From contig NZ_JAMSHO010000001.1 of NCBI RefSeq assembly GCF_040147005.1, positions 1,798,001 to 1,862,000 on the forward strand: 64,000 nt of DNA, read 5' to 3'. Under the pieces are notes generated by a model. It was given only the letters and a program-made list of their open reading frames with translations, was not told where the DNA came from and did not search any database. Below are positions 62,453 through 64,000 of the stretch, piece by piece. The first letter of the stretch is position 1. The number at the start of each line of letters is the position of its first letter. Source of the DNA: Halomonas sp. H10-9-1. GTDB taxonomy: Bacteria; Pseudomonadota; Gammaproteobacteria; Pseudomonadales; Halomonadaceae. The position numbers and the translations under genes are program-made.

Positions 62453-63472
62453 TCACGAGGCGTGATTAGGCGTCTCGTTCTCCATGCCATCCTGCTCTTC
62501 CTCGCGTTTGGGCGTCGGCGTCTGCCACAGGCAGCGATGGAGCTGCTCCTCCAGGCTCCTTAGGCGCTGCGCCTGGTCCTCCAGGTGGCGCTTCTGCTCG
62601 TCGATTCGCGCCTGCAGCAGCGCCTGCTCGTGGTGACGGGTATCGGCCAGCGCTTCGGCCTGGCGCCGTGCCCAGTCGCTCTCCCGATGACGCTTCTCCT
62701 CCTCGGCGAGTTGCGTTCGCGCCGCCTGCAGTTGCGCCTCCTGCCGGGCGAGCCGCTTCTCCAGCTGCTCCTCCCGACCCGCCGCCGCCTTCTCCTGGGT
62801 CAGTCGCTCCTGGCGCGCCTGGTCGAGCAGCGCCATCAGGCGTGCCTCGGCGCTTTCGTGACGCTGTTCCTCCCGGCCCAGTCGCTCGCGATGCTCGGTC
62901 TCGAGGGTCTGCATGGCCTGCTGATGGGCGTCGGCCACACGGCTGGCCTCGGCGCGGTGGCGCTGCAGTAGAGACTCGGCCTCGGCCAGTCGTGTGGCGA
63001 GGCGATCCTCGGATTTGCGCAGGGTCTCGAGCTGCGCCTGGCGAGTCGCCAGCTCGGCACTCAGCGCCTCGAGCCGCTGCTCGGTGCCGGCGAGGTGGCT
63101 GGCCAGCGCCGTTTCGCGCTGCCGGGCATCCTCTGCCTCGCGGTGCGCGCCGGCAGCGGCATCCAGGGCTTCCTCGACCCTGCGGTCGGCCTCTTCACGG
63201 TAGTGGCCAAGCACCTCGTTGGCGCTCTCCTGGGCCTGTCTCCAGAGCCCCTCGGCCAGCTCCTGAAGGGCGGCCGGCATGCCGCGGGGTGGAGGAACAT
63301 CACGATTCTCCTCGCGCTGCTGTCGCCAGTTACGCAGATGATCGCTGATCGTGGTGAAGCTACCGGTCCCCAGTATCTCGCGAATCTTCTGCACGCTGGG
63401 CGCATCACCACGGGACAGCAGCTCATCGATGGCTCGTTGTACGTCTTCGTAGGTCACGCCGATGCGCGCCAT
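62453..63472 (-). CDS. KfrA-like DNA-binding protein with long coiled coil
   Basis: This 339-residue protein has an N-terminal KfrA_N helix-turn-helix domain (about 1-60, VTYEDVQRAIDELLSRGDAPSVQKIREILGTGSFTTISDHLRNWRQQ). It is followed by about 230 residues of unbroken heptad-rich, Glu/Arg/Gln/Ala coiled coil (about 70-310). KfrA of IncP plasmids represses its own promoter and aids plasmid stability; chromosomal relatives are common but not well studied. AAGGAG precedes ATG 63472. An AT-rich, repeat-bearing leader upstream is a natural place for an autoregulatory operator. Confidence 0.85.
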   Translation of the reverse strand: MARIGVTYEDVQRAIDELLSRGDAPSVQKIREILGTGSFTTISDHLRNWRQQREENRDVPPPRGMPAALQELAEGLWRQAQESANEVLGHYREEADRRVEEALDAAAGAHREAEDARQRETALASHLAGTEQRLEALSAELATRQAQLETLRKSEDRLATRLAEAESLLQRHRAEASRVADAHQQAMQTLETEHRERLGREEQRHESAEARLMALLDQARQERLTQEKAAAGREEQLEKRLARQEAQLQAARTQLAEEEKRHRESDWARRQAEALADTRHHEQALLQARIDEQKRHLEDQAQRLRSLEEQLHRCLWQTPTPKREEEQDGMENETPNHAS

Positions 63473-63539
63473 AAGGCTCTCCTTCCTTGTACCACCCCTT
63501 CCGGATCGATATGCGGCGCAGCATAGCGGTATTAACGAG

Positions 63540-63600
63540 GAAATGGAAGATAATTACATTATACGTAATACGTAAATTACATTATGAAAAGAAGGATAAA
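63540..63600. promoter_or_regulatory. AT-rich leader with repeats upstream of the KfrA-like gene
   Basis: Two direct copies of AATTACATTAT (63552-63562, 63575-63585) flank a TACGTAATACGTA core, and GTAAATTAC (63572-63580) is palindromic about its central A. The segment is nearly all A/T in a GC-rich genome. It lies 80-110 nt upstream of the KfrA-like start, as expected for a self-repressed promoter. No single -10/-35 pair stands out. Confidence 0.5.
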
Positions 63601-63657
63601 AGCAAGATTACGCGGCTTATCTTGATTTTCTATGGCTATGACAGGCAAGCTGAGCCA

Positions 63658-63867
63658 CAAGGAGCAAGGAGCAAGGAGCAAGGAGCAAGGAGCAAGGAGC
63701 AAGGAGCAAGGAGCAAGGAGCAAGGAGCAAGGAGCAAGGAGCAAGGAGCAAGGAGCAAGGAGCAAGGAGCAAGGAGCAAGGAGCAAGGAGCAAGGAGCAA
63801 GGAGCAAGGAGCAAGGAGCAAGGAGCAAGGAGCAAGGAGCAAGGAGCAAGGAGCAAGGAGCAAGGAG
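63658..63867 (+). repeat. 30 tandem perfect copies of CAAGGAG
   Basis: The 7-bp unit CAAGGAG repeats exactly 30 times without a single change (210 bp). Every unit contains AAGGAG, a full Shine-Dalgarno core. The last copy (AAGGAG 63862-63867) is seven bases from ATG 63875, an ideal distance. Seven is not a multiple of three, and perfect identity points to ongoing slippage. An open frame runs through the array in several frames only because the unit has no stops; I do not treat it as a gene. Confidence 0.95.
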
Positions 63868-63874
63868 GGCGACG

Positions 63875-64000
63875 ATGAGGCATGCAGAAGATGAACGGGG
63901 CATCGGAGGGTTGCCAGGGCCGGTGGCGGGGCGGTTGTCACCCACAGGAGGGCAGGATGCCTATATCGCCGCGACCAGCGACGCCGAGGCGGTGGCGCGC
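63875..64000 (+). CDS. Start of an unrecognised gene running off the right edge
   Basis: ATG 63875 opens a frame to the window end (42 codons), with AAGGAG from the heptamer array as its ribosome binding site. The first 25 codons have poor codon use for this genome, but from about codon 26 (QDAYIAATSDAEAVAR) third positions are strongly GC, so coding is likely there. The true start could therefore be an internal GTG or TTG near 63925-63940. No family was recognised and no function is proposed. Confidence 0.5.
   Translation, partial: MRHAEDERGIGGLPGPVAGRLSPTGGQDAYIAATSDAEAVAR

Noticed and set aside
63487..63894. Open frames through the heptamer array giving Lys/Glu/Gln/Ser or Leu/Pro/Cys/Ser repeats
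   Set aside because: The 7-bp unit has no stop in any frame, so open frames are automatic. Nothing outside the array supports a protein.

Overview
This is a 64 kb stretch of GC-rich, gene-dense chromosome from a gammaproteobacterium. I infer a Halomonas-like member of the Halomonadaceae. The pointers are gammaproteobacterial gene sets (tusDCBE, yejABEF, rsuA, csiR, the mltD/gloB/yafS/dnaQ block, nudC, yhhQ, nfuA), strong GC preference at third codon positions, and several cation or small-molecule transporters. No rRNA, phage, insertion sequence or CRISPR was seen. The only structural RNAs found are one tRNA-Ser and two riboswitch candidates.

Layout, left half. Positions 1-3150 hold a guanidinium exporter (sugE) behind a guanidine-II riboswitch, a CsiR-type regulator and a SulP anion transporter. 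Positions 3.2-9 kb hold metY, rarD, an omega-amidase-like nitrilase, rsuA and a membrane diguanylate cyclase broken by a frameshift in a G7 tract. Positions 9-14.7 kb are the yejABEF peptide ABC importer. Positions 14.8-19.3 kb hold mltD and gloB facing yafS-dnaQ-nudC; rnhA is missing from its usual slot. Next come an SCP2 lipid-binding protein with a PsrA-like box, sohB, an ArsR-type regulator, prpE, yhhQ behind a preQ1-I riboswitch candidate, an esterase, an orphan THI5/NMT1-like binding protein and the K+/H+ antiporter nhaP2. After tRNA-Ser come yaeQ, a Nudix hydrolase, yccA, the sulfur-relay operon tusDCBE and acpH.

Layout, right half. Positions 32.5-44.1 kb form a molybdenum formate dehydrogenase island: moeA, moaB, fdhC/B/A, a small Tat-signal protein, a TorD-type chaperone, a polyferredoxin, DUF3306, DUF3305 and divergent fdhD. 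The cofactor genes and their client enzyme are therefore side by side. Then come an XRE-cupin regulator, a histone-deacetylase-family enzyme divergent from a PatZ-type acetyltransferase, pdxH, azlCD, a cytochrome b, cytochrome c' next to a perfect FNR/ANR box, wrbA, arsC, sulfite reductase cysI with its DUF934 partner, a MATE exporter, metH, nfuA and a KfrA-like coiled-coil DNA-binding protein. The window ends in 30 perfect copies of CAAGGAG placed just ahead of a gene that runs off the edge.

Common threads are sulfur and methionine metabolism (metY, metH, cysI, DUF934, tusDCBE, SulP), formate and low-oxygen respiration (fdh, cytochrome b, cytochrome c'), and acyl-CoA/acetylation control (prpE, PatZ, deacetylase). 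The most notable signals are the heptamer array made of Shine-Dalgarno cores, the two riboswitches, the homopolymer frameshift in the cyclase, and several well-formed operator-like palindromes.
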